From positions 1,396,001 through 1,460,000 of the forward strand of contig NZ_CP102258.1 of NCBI RefSeq assembly GCF_025146565.1: a DNA stretch of 64,000 nucleotides, in the 5' to 3' direction. Numbering within the stretch: position 1 is the stretch's first letter; each line of letters starts with the position of its first letter. The stretch is from Bacteroides eggerthii. Lineage in GTDB: Bacteria; Bacteroidota; Bacteroidia; Bacteroidales; Bacteroidaceae. Positions 1 through 10,500 of the stretch are shown piece after piece. Under the pieces are notes generated by a model that did no database searches, was not told the DNA's origin, and saw only the letters and a list, made by a program, of their open reading frames with translations. The position numbers and the translations under genes were made by a program.

Positions 1-1
1 G

Positions 2-847
2 GCGCAATATAAATATATGCTTCCCCGCTTGCAACGCTTGTGGACTCACTTGGAACGTCAGGGCGGCGGTTCGGGAGCCGGTGGAGGTAAAGGATCGGTA
101 GGTCTGCGTGGTCCGGGTGAAACACAGTTGGAAATGGACCGCCGTATCATTCTGAACCGTATGTCATTGCTAAAAGAACGTTTGGCAGAGATTGACAAGC
201 AGAAGGCCACCCAGCGTAAGAATCGCGGTCGTTTGATACGTGTGGCATTGGTGGGATATACCAATGTCGGAAAATCCACTTTGATGACGTTGCTTTCCAA
301 AAGTGAAGTCTTTGCGGAGAACAAGTTGTTCGCTACGTTGGACACTACGGTGCGCAAGGTCATCATTGAGAATCTGCCGTTCCTTTTGTCTGATACGGTT
401 GGGTTCATACGCAAGTTGCCCACTGATTTGGTAGACTCTTTTAAATCTACCCTGGATGAGGTACGCGAGGCCGACCTGTTGCTGCACATCGTAGATATCT
501 CTCATCCTGATTTTGAGGAACAGATAGAAGTGGTAAACAAAACATTGGCGGACATCGGTGCATCCGGTAAGCCTATGATACTTGTATTCAATAAAATAGA
601 CGCTTACACCTATATCGCGAAAGCGGAAGACGACCTTACCCCCAGAACCAAGGAAAACTTGACACTTGAAGAACTGATGAAGACGTGGATGGCAAAGATG
701 GAAGACAATTGTCTTTTTATTTCTGCCCGCGAACGGATCAATGTAGAAGAACTGAAGAGTGTGGTTTATCAGCGTGTAAAAGAACTGCACGTGCAGAAGT
801 ATCCCTATAACGATTTCCTTTATCAGACTTACGAAGAAGAAGTTTAA
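2..847 (+). CDS. hflX: HflX-type ribosome-associated GTPase, 5'-truncated by window
   Basis: The frame is open from base 2 with no start codon, so the gene begins upstream; 281 residues are visible, about the C-terminal two thirds. Seen: a glycine-rich linker after LERQ, the HflX signature GPGETQLE, then a complete G domain with P-loop GYTNVGKST (G1), DTTVR (G2), DTVGF (G3), NKID (G4) and FISAR (G5). The family is known to bind the 50S subunit and split or rescue stalled ribosomes in the cytoplasm; that role is from family knowledge. The next gene starts 44 bp downstream on the same strand, after a heptad-repeat hairpin. Identification is firm; only the N-terminus is missing. Confidence 0.93.
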   Translation, partial: AQYKYMLPRLQRLWTHLERQGGGSGAGGGKGSVGLRGPGETQLEMDRRIILNRMSLLKERLAEIDKQKATQRKNRGRLIRVALVGYTNVGKSTLMTLLSKSEVFAENKLFATLDTTVRKVIIENLPFLLSDTVGFIRKLPTDLVDSFKSTLDEVREADLLLHIVDISHPDFEEQIEVVNKTLADIGASGKPMILVFNKIDAYTYIAKAEDDLTPRTKENLTLEELMKTWMAKMEDNCLFISARERINVEELKSVVYQRVKELHVQKYPYNDFLYQTYEEEV

Positions 848-849
848 TC

Positions 850-884
850 AATGAAGAATTAAGAAGATTCTTCATTCTTAATTT
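850..884. repeat. Heptanucleotide-repeat hairpin
   Basis: Five consecutive 7-mers (AATGAAG, AATTAAG, AAGATTC, TTCATTC, TTAATTT) fill the hflX-DUF4954 gap. They fold as a perfect 9-bp stem, 857-865 with 875-883, around a 9-nt loop. No T-tract follows, so a classic terminator is not supported. It belongs to the heptad class seen elsewhere in this window. Confidence 0.7.
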
Positions 885-891
885 AAGTGTT

Positions 892-2877
892 ATGACTTAC
901 AGAAACTTGACCGAAGACGAAGTTCTCCGGTTGAAGAGCCAGTCGTGTCTGGCGGATGATTGGGGGAAAATAACCGTTGCAGAAGAGTTTTCAACGGAGT
1001 TTGTGCATCACACCCGCTTTTCGGGTGAAGTGCGTTTGGGAGTATTCCAATTAGAGTTTACTTTGCCGGGCGGAATAAGGAAACATTCCGGTTTGCGGCA
1101 TGTGACGCTTCATAATGTAACGGTGGGTGACAACTGTTGCATTGAGAATATCCAGAACTACATTGCCAATTATGAAATCGGGCACGACACATTCATTGAG
1201 AATGTGGATATTATCCTTGTAGACGGTTTGTCCAAGTTCGGTAATGGTGTGGAGGTGTCTGTCCTGAATGAGACCGGTGGCCGCGAGGTGCTTATCAGTG
1301 ATAAGCTCTCTGCGCATCAAGCATACATCATGGCGCTTTACCGCCATCGTCCGGAGTTGATTGCGCGGATGAAGGAGATCACCGATTTCTATTCCAATAA
1401 GCATGCATCCGCTGTCGGTTCCATCGGCAGCCACGTGATGATACTCAATACGGGTTCTATCAAGAACGTGCGTATCGGTGATTATTGTCACATCTGTGGT
1501 ACGTGCCGTTTGTATAACGGAAGCATTAACAGTAACGAGATAGCGCCTGTGCATATCGGTCATGGCGTTATTTGCGATAATTTTATCATATCGTCCGGTT
1601 CGCATGTGGACGACGGGGCTATGCTGACCCGTTGTTTTGTGGGGCAAGCCTGCAAGCTGGGACATAACTATTCTGCTTCGGATTCCCTGTTTTTCAGTAA
1701 CTGCCAGGGGGAAAACGGTGAGGCGTGTGCCATTTTTGCCGGGCCTTATACGGTGACGCACCATAAGTCCACTTTGCTTATAGCCGGTATGTTCTCTTTT
1801 ATGAATGCCGGTTCCGGTTCCAATCAAAGCAACCACATGTATAAGCTTGGTCCTATTCACCAGGGGACATTGGAACGTGGCGCCAAAACCACTTCGGATT
1901 CTTACATCCTGTGGCCTGCGAGGGTAGGGGCATTCTCCCTTGTCATGGGGCGTCACGTTAATCATTCCGACACTTCCAATCTGCCGTTCTCCTACTTGAT
2001 AGAGCAGAATAACACGACTTATCTTGTGCCGGGTGTCAACCTGCGCAGTGTAGGTACTATCCGCGATGCCCAGAAATGGCCTAAGCGCGACCAGCGTACC
2101 GATACCAACAAGCTGGATTTTATCAACTACAACCTGCTGAGTCCTTACACCGTACAGAAGATGTTCAAAGGGAGGGAAACGTTGAAAAACCTGCGTTATG
2201 CTTCGGGCGAACTATCCGACATCTATTCCTTCCATAGTGCCAAGATACGCAATTCAGCATTGGTGAAAGGCATCGGTTTCTACGAAACCGCCATCCATAA
2301 GTTCCTCGGCAACTCTGTCATCAAGCGTCTGGAAGGCATTGATTTCCGGACTAATGAAGAAATACGTGCCCGTCTCAAGCCCGATACCTCTATCGGTAGC
2401 GGTGAGTGGGTTGACATTTCCGGACTGATAGCTCCGAAAAGTGAGATTGACGCCTTGATAGACGGGATTGAATCCGGTACGGTGAACCGCTTGAAATACA
2501 TCAATGCCGAGTTTGAACGGATGCATCAGAACTATTACACATATGAGTGGACATGGGCATACGACAAACTGGAGGAGTTCTACGGTATCAATCCCGAAAA
2601 GATAACGGCGGAAGATATTATTCACATCGTCGAGAAGTGGAAAGAAGCCGTTGTCGGTTTGGACCGTATGGTCTATGAAGATGCAAAGAAAGAATTCTCC
2701 CTGGCCTCCATGACCGGATTTGGAGCCGATGGTTCGCGCCTTGAGAAGGAACTTGACTTTGAACAGGTACGCGGCGACTTCGAGAGTAATCCTTTCGTGA
2801 CTGCCGTTTTGAAACACATTGAGGTAAAGACTGCATTGGGTGATGAGCTGATAGGGCGTATGCAGCACGTCCGCTAA
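892..2877 (+). CDS. DUF4954 family protein with left-handed beta-helix (hexapeptide) repeats
   Basis: A 661-residue cytoplasmic protein with no signal peptide or membrane segment. The first ~400 residues carry irregular hexapeptide-like turns with recurring small and aliphatic residues (for example VRIGDYCHI, LHNVTVGDN, SSGSHVDDGAML), as in left-handed beta-helix acyl- or nucleotidyltransferases. The last ~230 residues are helical and charged, with FYGINPEKITAEDI and a Tyr/Trp-rich stretch. I match it to the DUF4954 family of Bacteroidetes; the reaction is unknown to me. A sugar-nucleotide or acyl-transfer role would be inference from the fold only. It starts 44 bp after hflX and may be co-transcribed with it. 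Confidence 0.7.
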   Translation: MTYRNLTEDEVLRLKSQSCLADDWGKITVAEEFSTEFVHHTRFSGEVRLGVFQLEFTLPGGIRKHSGLRHVTLHNVTVGDNCCIENIQNYIANYEIGHDTFIENVDIILVDGLSKFGNGVEVSVLNETGGREVLISDKLSAHQAYIMALYRHRPELIARMKEITDFYSNKHASAVGSIGSHVMILNTGSIKNVRIGDYCHICGTCRLYNGSINSNEIAPVHIGHGVICDNFIISSGSHVDDGAMLTRCFVGQACKLGHNYSASDSLFFSNCQGENGEACAIFAGPYTVTHHKSTLLIAGMFSFMNAGSGSNQSNHMYKLGPIHQGTLERGAKTTSDSYILWPARVGAFSLVMGRHVNHSDTSNLPFSYLIEQNNTTYLVPGVNLRSVGTIRDAQKWPKRDQRTDTNKLDFINYNLLSPYTVQKMFKGRETLKNLRYASGELSDIYSFHSAKIRNSALVKGIGFYETAIHKFLGNSVIKRLEGIDFRTNEEIRARLKPDTSIGSGEWVDISGLIAPKSEIDALIDGIESGTVNRLKYINAEFERMHQNYYTYEWTWAYDKLEEFYGINPEKITAEDIIHIVEKWKEAVVGLDRMVYEDAKKEFSLASMTGFGADGSRLEKELDFEQVRGDFESNPFVTAVLKHIEVKTALGDELIGRMQHVR

Positions 2878-2944
2878 GTGGCGGCAAGGCAGTTGCACTT
2901 GCAAGTTTTCACCTTGATTAAAGAAATATTTCGATAATAGTTGC

Positions 2945-2997
2945 TACCTTTGCTGTGCGAAGACAGGCTGCACCTCAGCATGATGCAAATAAATTTG
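2945..2997 (+). promoter_or_regulatory. Candidate promoter -7 boxes for the fumarase gene
   Basis: Two matches to the Bacteroides -7 consensus TAnnTTTG lie upstream of the fumarase start: TACCTTTG at 2945-2952 and TAAATTTG at 2990-2997. Neither has a convincing -33 TTTG about 19 bases upstream (only CTG before the second). Confidence 0.35.
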
Positions 2998-3065
2998 TTT
3001 CTGCTTTCGGTTTGCACTGTCTTTGTGTCACGAATCACTTTTAAACATTAAATGAACAAGTAATT

Positions 3066-4706
3066 ATGGCAACAACACCTCCGTTCAAGTATCAGCCCAT
3101 GTTCGAGAAGGGTAAGGATACAACTGAGTATTATCTGCTTACGAAAGACTACGTGTCTGTAAGCGAGTTTGAAGGAAAACCTATCCTGAAGATTGAAAAA
3201 GAAGGTTTGACTGCAATGGCCAATGCGGCTTTCCGGGACGTTTCGTTTATGTTGCGCCGTTCGCACAACGAACAGGTTGCTAAGATTTTGAGCGATCCCG
3301 AAGCAAGCGACAATGACAAGTATGTGGCTTTGACTTTCCTGCGCAACGCCGAAGTTGCCTCTAAGGGCGTGCTGCCTTTCTGTCAGGATACGGGTACGGC
3401 CATCATTCATGGTGAAAAAGGACAGCAGGTGTGGACGGGTTACTGCGATGAAGAGGCCCTCTCACTCGGTGTCTACAAGACATATACGGAAGAGAACCTG
3501 CGTTATTCCCAGAATGCGCCTCTCAATATGTACGATGAAGTGAATACGAAGTGCAATCTTCCGGCACAGATCGACATTGAAGCCACCGAAGGCATGGAGT
3601 ATGAGTTCCTTTGTGTGACTAAGGGTGGAGGTTCTGCCAACAAGACCTACCTTTATCAGGAGACCAAGGCTATACTGAACCCCGAAACACTGGTTCCGTT
3701 CCTCATCGAAAAGATAAAGACGCTGGGTACGGCTGCTTGTCCGCCCTATCACATTGCATTCGTCATCGGCGGCACTTCGGCAGAGAAGAACCTGCTGACG
3801 GTGAAACTGGCGTCCACTCACTTCTATGACAACCTGCCTACTACCGGTAATGAGTTCGGTCGTGCTTTCCGCGACGTGGAATTGGAGAAGCAGGTATTGG
3901 CAGAGGCTCATAAGATTGGTCTTGGCGCACAGTTCGGCGGCAAGTATTTGGCTCACGATGTGCGTATCATCCGTTTGCCGCGTCATGGTGCTTCCTGTCC
4001 TGTCGGTTTGGGCGTTTCCTGCTCTGCAGACCGTAACATCAAGTGTAAAATCAATAAAGAAGGTATCTGGATTGAAAAGCTCGACAGCAATCCGGGAGAA
4101 CTTATCCCTGCCGAACTCCGTAAGGCCGGCGAGGGTGATGTGGTGAAGATCAATCTGAACCAGCCGATGGAGAATATCCTGAAGGAGCTGACCAAGTATC
4201 CGGTTTCCACCCGCCTGTCTCTGAACGGTACTATCATCGTGGGTCGCGACATTGCTCATGCCAAGCTGAAAGAACGTTTGGATCGTGGTGAGGACTTGCC
4301 GCAGTACATCAAAGATCATCCCATCTACTATGCCGGTCCTGCCAAGACTCCGCAGGGTATGGCTTGCGGTTCAATGGGCCCGACAACTGCCGGACGTATG
4401 GACCCCTACGTAGACCTCTTCCAAAGTCATGGCGGCAGCATGATTATGCTTGCCAAAGGTAACCGCAGCCAGCAAGTCACAGACGCCTGCAAGAAGTACG
4501 GCGGTTTCTATCTCGGTTCTATCGGTGGTCCTGCAGCTATTCTGGCGCAGAACAATATCAAGAGCATCGAGTGTGTGGAATATCCCGAACTCGGTATGGA
4601 GGCTATCTGGAAGATTGAAGTGGAGGACTTCCCGGCATTTATCCTGGTGGATGACAAGGGGAATGACTTCTTCAAGCAGTTGAAGCCATGGAATTGCAGT
4701 AAATAA
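3066..4706 (+). CDS. fumB: Class I (iron-sulfur) fumarate hydratase
   Basis: A 546-residue enzyme that interconverts fumarate and malate; in Bacteroides this sits in the reductive branch that makes succinate. The three cysteines expected to ligate the [4Fe-4S] cluster are present at C106 (LPFCQDTG), C225 (TAACPPYH) and C319 (GVSCSADRN), matching the spacing of E. coli FumA (105/224/318). The C-terminal domain has [16 protein letters not shown]. Length matches the long class I form with N- and C-terminal domains in one chain. It stands alone between an upstream gap of 188 bp and a good terminator. The symbol follows enterobacterial usage; class I is certain, the A/B paralogue is not. Confidence 0.95.
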   Translation: MATTPPFKYQPMFEKGKDTTEYYLLTKDYVSVSEFEGKPILKIEKEGLTAMANAAFRDVSFMLRRSHNEQVAKILSDPEASDNDKYVALTFLRNAEVASKGVLPFCQDTGTAIIHGEKGQQVWTGYCDEEALSLGVYKTYTEENLRYSQNAPLNMYDEVNTKCNLPAQIDIEATEGMEYEFLCVTKGGGSANKTYLYQETKAILNPETLVPFLIEKIKTLGTAACPPYHIAFVIGGTSAEKNLLTVKLASTHFYDNLPTTGNEFGRAFRDVELEKQVLAEAHKIGLGAQFGGKYLAHDVRIIRLPRHGASCPVGLGVSCSADRNIKCKINKEGIWIEKLDSNPGELIPAELRKAGEGDVVKINLNQPMENILKELTKYPVSTRLSLNGTIIVGRDIAHAKLKERLDRGEDLPQYIKDHPIYYAGPAKTPQGMACGSMGPTTAGRMDPYVDLFQSHGGSMIMLAKGNRSQQVTDACKKYGGFYLGSIGGPAAILAQNNIKSIECVEYPELGMEAIWKIEVEDFPAFILVDDKGNDFFKQLKPWNCSK

Positions 4707-4732
4707 TTCGGGTGCTCCGAATATAGATAATG

Positions 4733-4768
4733 AAAGCCGCTCCGGAAATAGTTCTGTGAGCGGCTTTT
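4733..4768 (+). terminator. Rho-independent terminator of the fumarase gene
   Basis: AAAGCCGCTC at 4733-4742 pairs perfectly with GAGCGGCTTT at 4758-4767, and TTTT follows within the arm. It lies 27 bp after the stop codon. Confidence 0.8.
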
Positions 4769-4830
4769 CGTATTATGACAAGCGGGCTGCATGGGAAAGT
4801 GACGGAATTTCTGCTGCTTGTTTCTTTTAG

Positions 4831-4943
4831 TACCGACGTTTGGTACAAGCTGTACCACTGTTTGGTAGGTTCCCTACCAATCGTTGGTATAGTCGGTACC
4901 AATCATTGGTATTTGTCGTACCAAACGTTGAAACTTGTTGGTA
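4831..4943. repeat. 22-bp-periodic palindrome array A (TACCAA...TTGGTA)
   Basis: Five 15-bp units start at 4831, 4853, 4875, 4897 and 4919, exactly 22 bp apart. Consensus is TACCnAnnnTTGGTA; units 3 and 4 (TACCAATCGTTGGTA, TACCAATCATTGGTA) are near-perfect palindromes. The 7-nt spacers differ (CAAGCTG, GGTTCCC, TAGTCGG, TTTGTCG). The last unit is degenerate. The array lies between the fumarase terminator and the end of the convergent pectate lyase gene. The same 15-mer recurs in array B at 29569-29583. No function is known to me. Confidence 0.9.
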
Positions 4944-4969
4944 TATGTATGCTCTTGATAAATAACAGC

Positions 4970-6076
4970 TTAGTTCCCTATCCGTTTTTTCCACTGTTCG
5001 TACTTTTTCAATACTTTCAATCCGGTATTGTTGTACCAGCTATAACCGTTACGGCGCTCATAGCCTATTTCGGAAATGTCGTACTTCTTCACTCCGTCGC
5101 GGTCGCAAAAGAAAGGACGGTTGTCTTCAAGGGTGTAGAAACGCGCCCAAAGTACGGGGCAGGGATAATCATCCTGCGGACAGGGAATCATCCGGTAGTC
5201 TGTCCGGCCTTCGCTGTCGGTGAAGTTCTTACGCATGATACCGATAATCTTACTTGCCTTGAACCACGCAATGGCAGCCTCTACGGAAGCGATAATCTCG
5301 GCCGAGGGGTCTGGAATGGACATCAGTAGCAGAACGATGTTGTCCGACTCGGCGCCGCTGAGTGAGGGAAGTTCGTAGGCGCGGGCTTTGGCGGGAGCGA
5401 GTGTGTGTTCGTCATGCTGGGCGCACCACACAGTTAGCTTTCCATTTTGTTTCACTTGAGTCTTGAGGATACATTCCACGCCTTTGTCGAAGGCGGTGCG
5501 GGCGCGTTGGCAAAGGCTGTCCGGTACGTAAGTGTACGGCGCTTTCCTGCTGTAAACATCGCGCAGTAAGTTCATCACGTTCACCATTGCATTGTCGTTG
5601 TAGGTGATGTGGGTGTAATAACCCTTGGATCGTGGCCAGAATTGGGGCCAGCCGCCATTGGGATATTGGGCTTTCAGCAGGTAACGTATTCCCTCTAAGG
5701 CGGCATCCTTGTACTTTTCTATGCGGGTGGCCAGGTAGATGCGGGAGAGATAGCGGATTTCCGTACTGGTGGCGCTGTTGTCAATGGTGCTTTCATTGAC
5801 GTTGTTCTTGGCGGCAAGGACTTTTTTATACTCATCGGCTGTCAGTTCGGCCGGCATATAGACATTCTTAGGCCAGCCTCCGGTAGTGTGCTGATAGAGT
5901 AATACGTTGTCGGCAATGCGGATGGCTTCGGGAGTGGTGAAGAAAGCATCATCCAGCTTAGGAGCTATTTTTACCCAGTCCTTATAGGGATGTTTCTCTT
6001 TGTAATTGGTTGTTTCCTGTGCATTGGTTCCCATGAGGAGGGCGAGCAATGCACAGAAGAGGATTGCTCGTTTCAT
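4970..6076 (-). CDS. pelA: Secreted pectate lyase, polysaccharide lyase family 10
   Basis: A 368-residue protein with a clear signal peptide (residues 1-19, cut near TNAQE), so exported to the periplasm or surface. PL10 features: GGWPKN and GGWPQF repeats, DNSATSTEIRYL near residue 100, WCAQHDEHTLAP and ELPSLSGAES, as in the (alpha/alpha)3 barrel lyases. The family cleaves polygalacturonate by Ca2+-assisted beta-elimination. It stands alone, with no SusC/SusD pair in the window, so it is not part of a visible pectin utilisation locus. A -7-like TATTTTTG lies on the minus strand at 6108-6115, 32 bp upstream. Downstream it meets array A. Confidence 0.88.
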   Translation of the reverse strand: MKRAILFCALLALLMGTNAQETTNYKEKHPYKDWVKIAPKLDDAFFTTPEAIRIADNVLLYQHTTGGWPKNVYMPAELTADEYKKVLAAKNNVNESTIDNSATSTEIRYLSRIYLATRIEKYKDAALEGIRYLLKAQYPNGGWPQFWPRSKGYYTHITYNDNAMVNVMNLLRDVYSRKAPYTYVPDSLCQRARTAFDKGVECILKTQVKQNGKLTVWCAQHDEHTLAPAKARAYELPSLSGAESDNIVLLLMSIPDPSAEIIASVEAAIAWFKASKIIGIMRKNFTDSEGRTDYRMIPCPQDDYPCPVLWARFYTLEDNRPFFCDRDGVKKYDISEIGYERRNGYSWYNNTGLKVLKKYEQWKKRIGN

Positions 6077-6187
6077 ACTATTATTGCTTTTTTAGGTTCT
6101 TTGAGAGCAAAAATAGGGAAAACTCTGAAGAGAAGATGGTAATATTTGTTTTTTAAGGGGGTAAATATTGTGATTTATTGGATATGC

Positions 6188-7513
6188 CTACTCTAAATAC
6201 TGTTCCACTTTTCCGCTGATTTGCAGCAAGGATATTTCGCATAGCTTGGTATCGTACTCTGCCGAGAGGATACGCTCTTCGGCATCCAGCAGACTCTTTT
6301 GCGCTTCGCGCATCTCAATACCGGAAAGATTACCGAGCATGTAGCGTTCCATGGCAATCTCATGGTTCTCTTTGGCTGCGACAAGGTTCTGGCGTTCAAG
6401 GTTCAGCATCTGGAGGTTATTCTGATAGGCTTGCCACAGATTACTCAGGTCGGCACGCAGGGCTTGTTCCAGTTGCTCTCGTTCCAAGCGGGCGTTCTGC
6501 ACAGCGATGCGTGCGTTGCGGCGCTCACGACGGCGGTTGCCGTCGAAGAGGTTGAAGCCGACAGTGACGCCGACATTGAGTCCGAGATTGCTGCGGCGGC
6601 TGTTGGCGGAGATGTCATATTTGTTGAGAGTATAGCCGTAACCGCCGTTCATCTTCACGTATGGGTAGTCTCGTGAGCTTACCTTTTTATAGTCCAGACG
6701 TGCCAGGGTGTTGTTCTGTTCCGCTTTCAGCAAAGAGGCATTGGCCTGCAAGGTGGCATTCCAGAGTTCCTCGAAGTTCAGTTTGTCACTGACGTCGATG
6801 AGGCTGTCCCGGATAATGAAAGGCTGGTCCACATTCTCGCTTGCCATGAGTTCGTTCAGCTGGATACGCGAGGTGTGGAGCAATTCCTGCTGCTTCATGT
6901 ATTGCGCACTGTCGGCGTTGAAGTCCACTTTGGCCTGTTGGTAGTCCAGACGGGAGAAGTTACCTATGTGATAGCGTTCTTCTACGATGCGCAGGCGCTC
7001 CTTGGAGAGCGATACGGCATAGCGGAAGTTGTTCAGACGGATTTTGTGCTGTACATAATTGTAATATTCGGCGGCGATGTTGGCTATCAGGTCTTCGATG
7101 GCGATGCGGGTGTTGGTCTCGCCTTGTCGTTCCAGCTCTTTGAGCTTTTGGTAGTTGGCAGTGATGTTGAAACCATCGAAGATGGTCCAGCTCAGGTTGA
7201 TACCGGCATCAATGGTCTGGTCGAACACGCCGTTCTCTTTGGTGGTTTCGCCTGTGGCACGCAGCTTGGTTTCGGTATTGTCCAATGTCCCCCGGTAGCC
7301 GGCAGAGAGGTCGAGCGTGGGCAGGTATCCGGCATTGGCAAGGGTGGCGTTGTTTTTGCTGACTTGCTGCTCGTTGCGGGTTATGCGCAGGGAGTAGTTG
7401 TTCAGCAGTCCCTGTTCCAAACAAGATTTCAGGGTATAGATGGGTGCAGGTTGCGCTTGAGCGGCAAGCGCGGTGCACAGAATGATTAAGAAAGATAAAA
7501 TCGTACGTCTCAT
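6188..7513 (-). CDS. TolC-like outer membrane efflux protein
   Basis: A 441-residue outer-membrane factor, signal peptide residues 1-20 (ending AQAQP). Two repeats of alpha-helical/beta segments typical of the OEP family are visible, with long coiled regions around NEQQVSKNNATLANAGYLP and RRERRNARIAVQNARLE. It would form the trimeric exit duct for the RND pump encoded just upstream. Its ATG (7511-7513) overlaps the pump's TGA stop (7510-7512), so the two are translationally coupled. Last gene of the three-gene minus-strand operon. Confidence 0.9.
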   Translation of the reverse strand: MRRTILSFLIILCTALAAQAQPAPIYTLKSCLEQGLLNNYSLRITRNEQQVSKNNATLANAGYLPTLDLSAGYRGTLDNTETKLRATGETTKENGVFDQTIDAGINLSWTIFDGFNITANYQKLKELERQGETNTRIAIEDLIANIAAEYYNYVQHKIRLNNFRYAVSLSKERLRIVEERYHIGNFSRLDYQQAKVDFNADSAQYMKQQELLHTSRIQLNELMASENVDQPFIIRDSLIDVSDKLNFEELWNATLQANASLLKAEQNNTLARLDYKKVSSRDYPYVKMNGGYGYTLNKYDISANSRRSNLGLNVGVTVGFNLFDGNRRRERRNARIAVQNARLEREQLEQALRADLSNLWQAYQNNLQMLNLERQNLVAAKENHEIAMERYMLGNLSGIEMREAQKSLLDAEERILSAEYDTKLCEISLLQISGKVEQYLE

Positions 7514-10500
7514 TCGTTCTTTAGTTTACTTCGGTTGGTGGATACATAACTATAAATGGCGGGGACGATGTACATCGTGAGCAGAGTGGATACGAGCATA
7601 CCGCCTACTACGGCCGTACCCATGGCGATGCGTTGGTTGCAGCCTTCGCCTGTTGCGAAAGCCAGCGGTATCAATCCCAGTACGGTAGAAGCGCTTGTCA
7701 TCAGGATAGGACGCAGACGTTGCAGGGCGGCATCTTTGATGGCTTGCATCTTGTCCTCGCCGGCTTCCTGTTTCTGATTGGCGAACTCTACAATCAGGAT
7801 TCCGTTCTTTGCTACCAGACCAATCAGCATGATGATGCCGATTTGGCTGAATATATTCATCGTGATGTCTCCGAAATACATGAATACCAATGCTCCGGCA
7901 ATGGCAAGGGGTACTGTCAGCATGATAATCAACGGATCCTTGAAGCTTTCAAATTGGGCGGCAAGGATGAGGTAGATAAGCAGGATTGCCAGGATGAAGG
8001 CAAACATCAAGCTGGAAGAACTCTCGCGATACTCTTTGGAGTCGCCGGTGAGGGCGGTGCGGAAGGTGTCGTCCAGCGTTTCTTTGGCTATCTTGTCCAT
8101 TTCGTCCAATCCTTGTCCGATAGTCTTGCCATCGGCAAGTCCGGCAGAGATAGTGGCGGACACAAAACGGTTGTAACGGTATAGCTTGGGCGGAGCGATA
8201 CCGTCTGTCAGTTCTATCAGGTTGTCAAGTTGTACCATATCTCCCTGAGAGCTGCGGATGTAGATACCTTTCAGGTCGGCGGGCTTGTTGCGTTGCTGAC
8301 GGTTGATTTCTCCTAATATCTCGTATTGCTTTCCGTTCATGTAGAAGTAGCCCATGCGCTGGCCGCTTAATCCGTATTGCAGGGTTTGGGCGATGTTGCG
8401 GGTGCTGACACCCATGATGCTTGCCTTATCGCGGTTGATGTTGATGCGTGCTTCCGGTTTGCTGAATTTCAAATCTACGTCTGCCATTTGGAACACAGGG
8501 TTCTCGTACACTTTTGCCATGAACTTAGGCAGTACTTCCTGCAGCCTTTCAATATTGGTGGCTTGCAACACATATTGCACAGGCATGCCGCCGCGTCGTC
8601 CGCCGAATGAAGAAGACTGCTGGACGAAGGAACGGGCCATAGTCTTTTTCTGTACTGCTTTCGACAGCTTCTCTGCTACTTCCATTTGGGTGTAATCGCG
8701 GTCTTGCATATCTTTCAGGGTGATGCGTATGTTACCGCTGCCGCTGGATACGCGGGCGGTTACTGCTTCGGCATCAGGCGTAATTGAGTCTACAAGCAGG
8801 TTGATGTCTTCCGTATAGTCACGAATATATTCGTAGGTGACACCTTCGGCGCCGCGTGTGTTGATGCTGATTTGCGAACGGTCTTCCAGCGGCGCCATTT
8901 CCGCGGGAATGTAGTTCCATAGAAAGCCAATGATCAGAATGGTTGCTGCCGTAAAGGGCAGTGCAATCCAGCGTTTGCGTAGGAAAGCTGCTAAAGAACG
9001 GCTGTAAATGCGGTTCATGCCTTCAAAGAACGGCTCTGTCTTGCGATAGAGCCAGCTTTGCTTTTCTCTTTTTATTAGTAGCTTGGTGGCCAGCATCGGC
9101 GTAAATGTCAGTGCGGCGAAGGAAGAGATTATGACAGAACCGGACACCACGATGCTGAACTCGCGGAACAGGCGTCCCGTCATACCGTCCATAAATACGA
9201 TGGGGAAGAATACTGCTACCAGCGTGATTGTGGTGGAGATTACGGCAAAGAAGATCTCTTTGGCTCCTTCGATACCGGCTTCTTTCGGAGGCATTCCTCT
9301 TTCGATACGGACATAGATGTTCTCAGTCATTACAATGGCATCATCCACCACAAGTCCTACGGCAAGCACAATGGCAAGCATGGAAAGCACGTTGATGGAG
9401 AATCCTGCCAGGTACATGACGAAAAAGGCGCCGATGAGTGAAACGGGGATTACGATGCAGGGAACCAGTGTGACGCGCCAGTCGCGGAGGAACAAAAAGA
9501 TAATGATGATAACGAGTATGAATGCCTCATACACCGTTTGTTTAACCTCATTGATAGAGGCGCGTATGAATTTGGTATTATCGAAACCGTATGAGTAGTG
9601 CACGTCTTCCGGGAGGTCTTTCTTCATCTTCTCCATACGTTCGTATACGGCATCGGCAATCTGGATATGGTTGGCGCCCGGTTGCGGGATTACTACGATA
9701 CCCACCATGGGCACTCCGTTCATTTTCATATAGCTTTTGATGTCCGCCGGACCAAGTTCGGCGCGGCCGATGTCACTGAACCGGACAATGCGGTTGCCGT
9801 CTTCCTTCAGGATGAGATTGTTGAATTCTTCTGCTGTGTGCATCAGTCCGAGGGTACGTATGGTGAGCTCAACGGTGTTTCCTTCGATACTGCCCGAAGG
9901 AAGTTCCACGTTTTCATTGTCCACCGCATTCTTTACGTCGATGGGGGTAATACCGTAACCGGACATCTTGATAGGGTCGAGCCATAGGCGCATGGAATAA
10001 CGTTTCTCTCCCCAAATGCTCACACTACTTACGTCGGAAATGGTCTGTAACTGCTCCTTTACGGTGAGGTCGGCTATTTCGCTGAGTTCCAGCAGGGAAC
10101 GTTTGTCACTCTGCAAGGCTACCATGAGGATAGGCATAGCGTCCGCATCGGCTTTGGATACGGTGGGAGGGTCGCAGTCGCGGGGCAGATAACGTTGTGC
10201 GCGTGAAACTTTGTCGCGCACGTCATTGGCGGCTGTCTCCAGGTCTACGGAGAGCTCGAACTCCACCGTAATGCGCGATGAACCTTGCTGGCTGACACTG
10301 GAGAGGGAACGGATTCCCGGAATACCGTTAATGTTCTGTTCCAGCGGCTCTGTAATCTGATTCTCGATAACGTCGGCATTTGCTCCGGGATAAGAGCAGG
10401 ATACGGAAATGATGGGGTTATCCACTGACGGATACTCGCGGACACCGAGGTAGTTGTACCCGATGAAACCGAAGAGCAGGATAATCAGTGTCAATACAGT

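Noticed and set aside
3462..4319. 285-residue minus-strand reading frame inside the fumarase gene
   Set aside because: Antisense shadow of a gene with all catalytic cysteines intact.
4831..4943. CRISPR array
   Set aside because: Repeats are 15-bp degenerate palindromes with 7-nt spacers; CRISPR repeats and spacers are about 24-40 bp each, and no cas genes are present. The same applies to arrays B, C, D and E.
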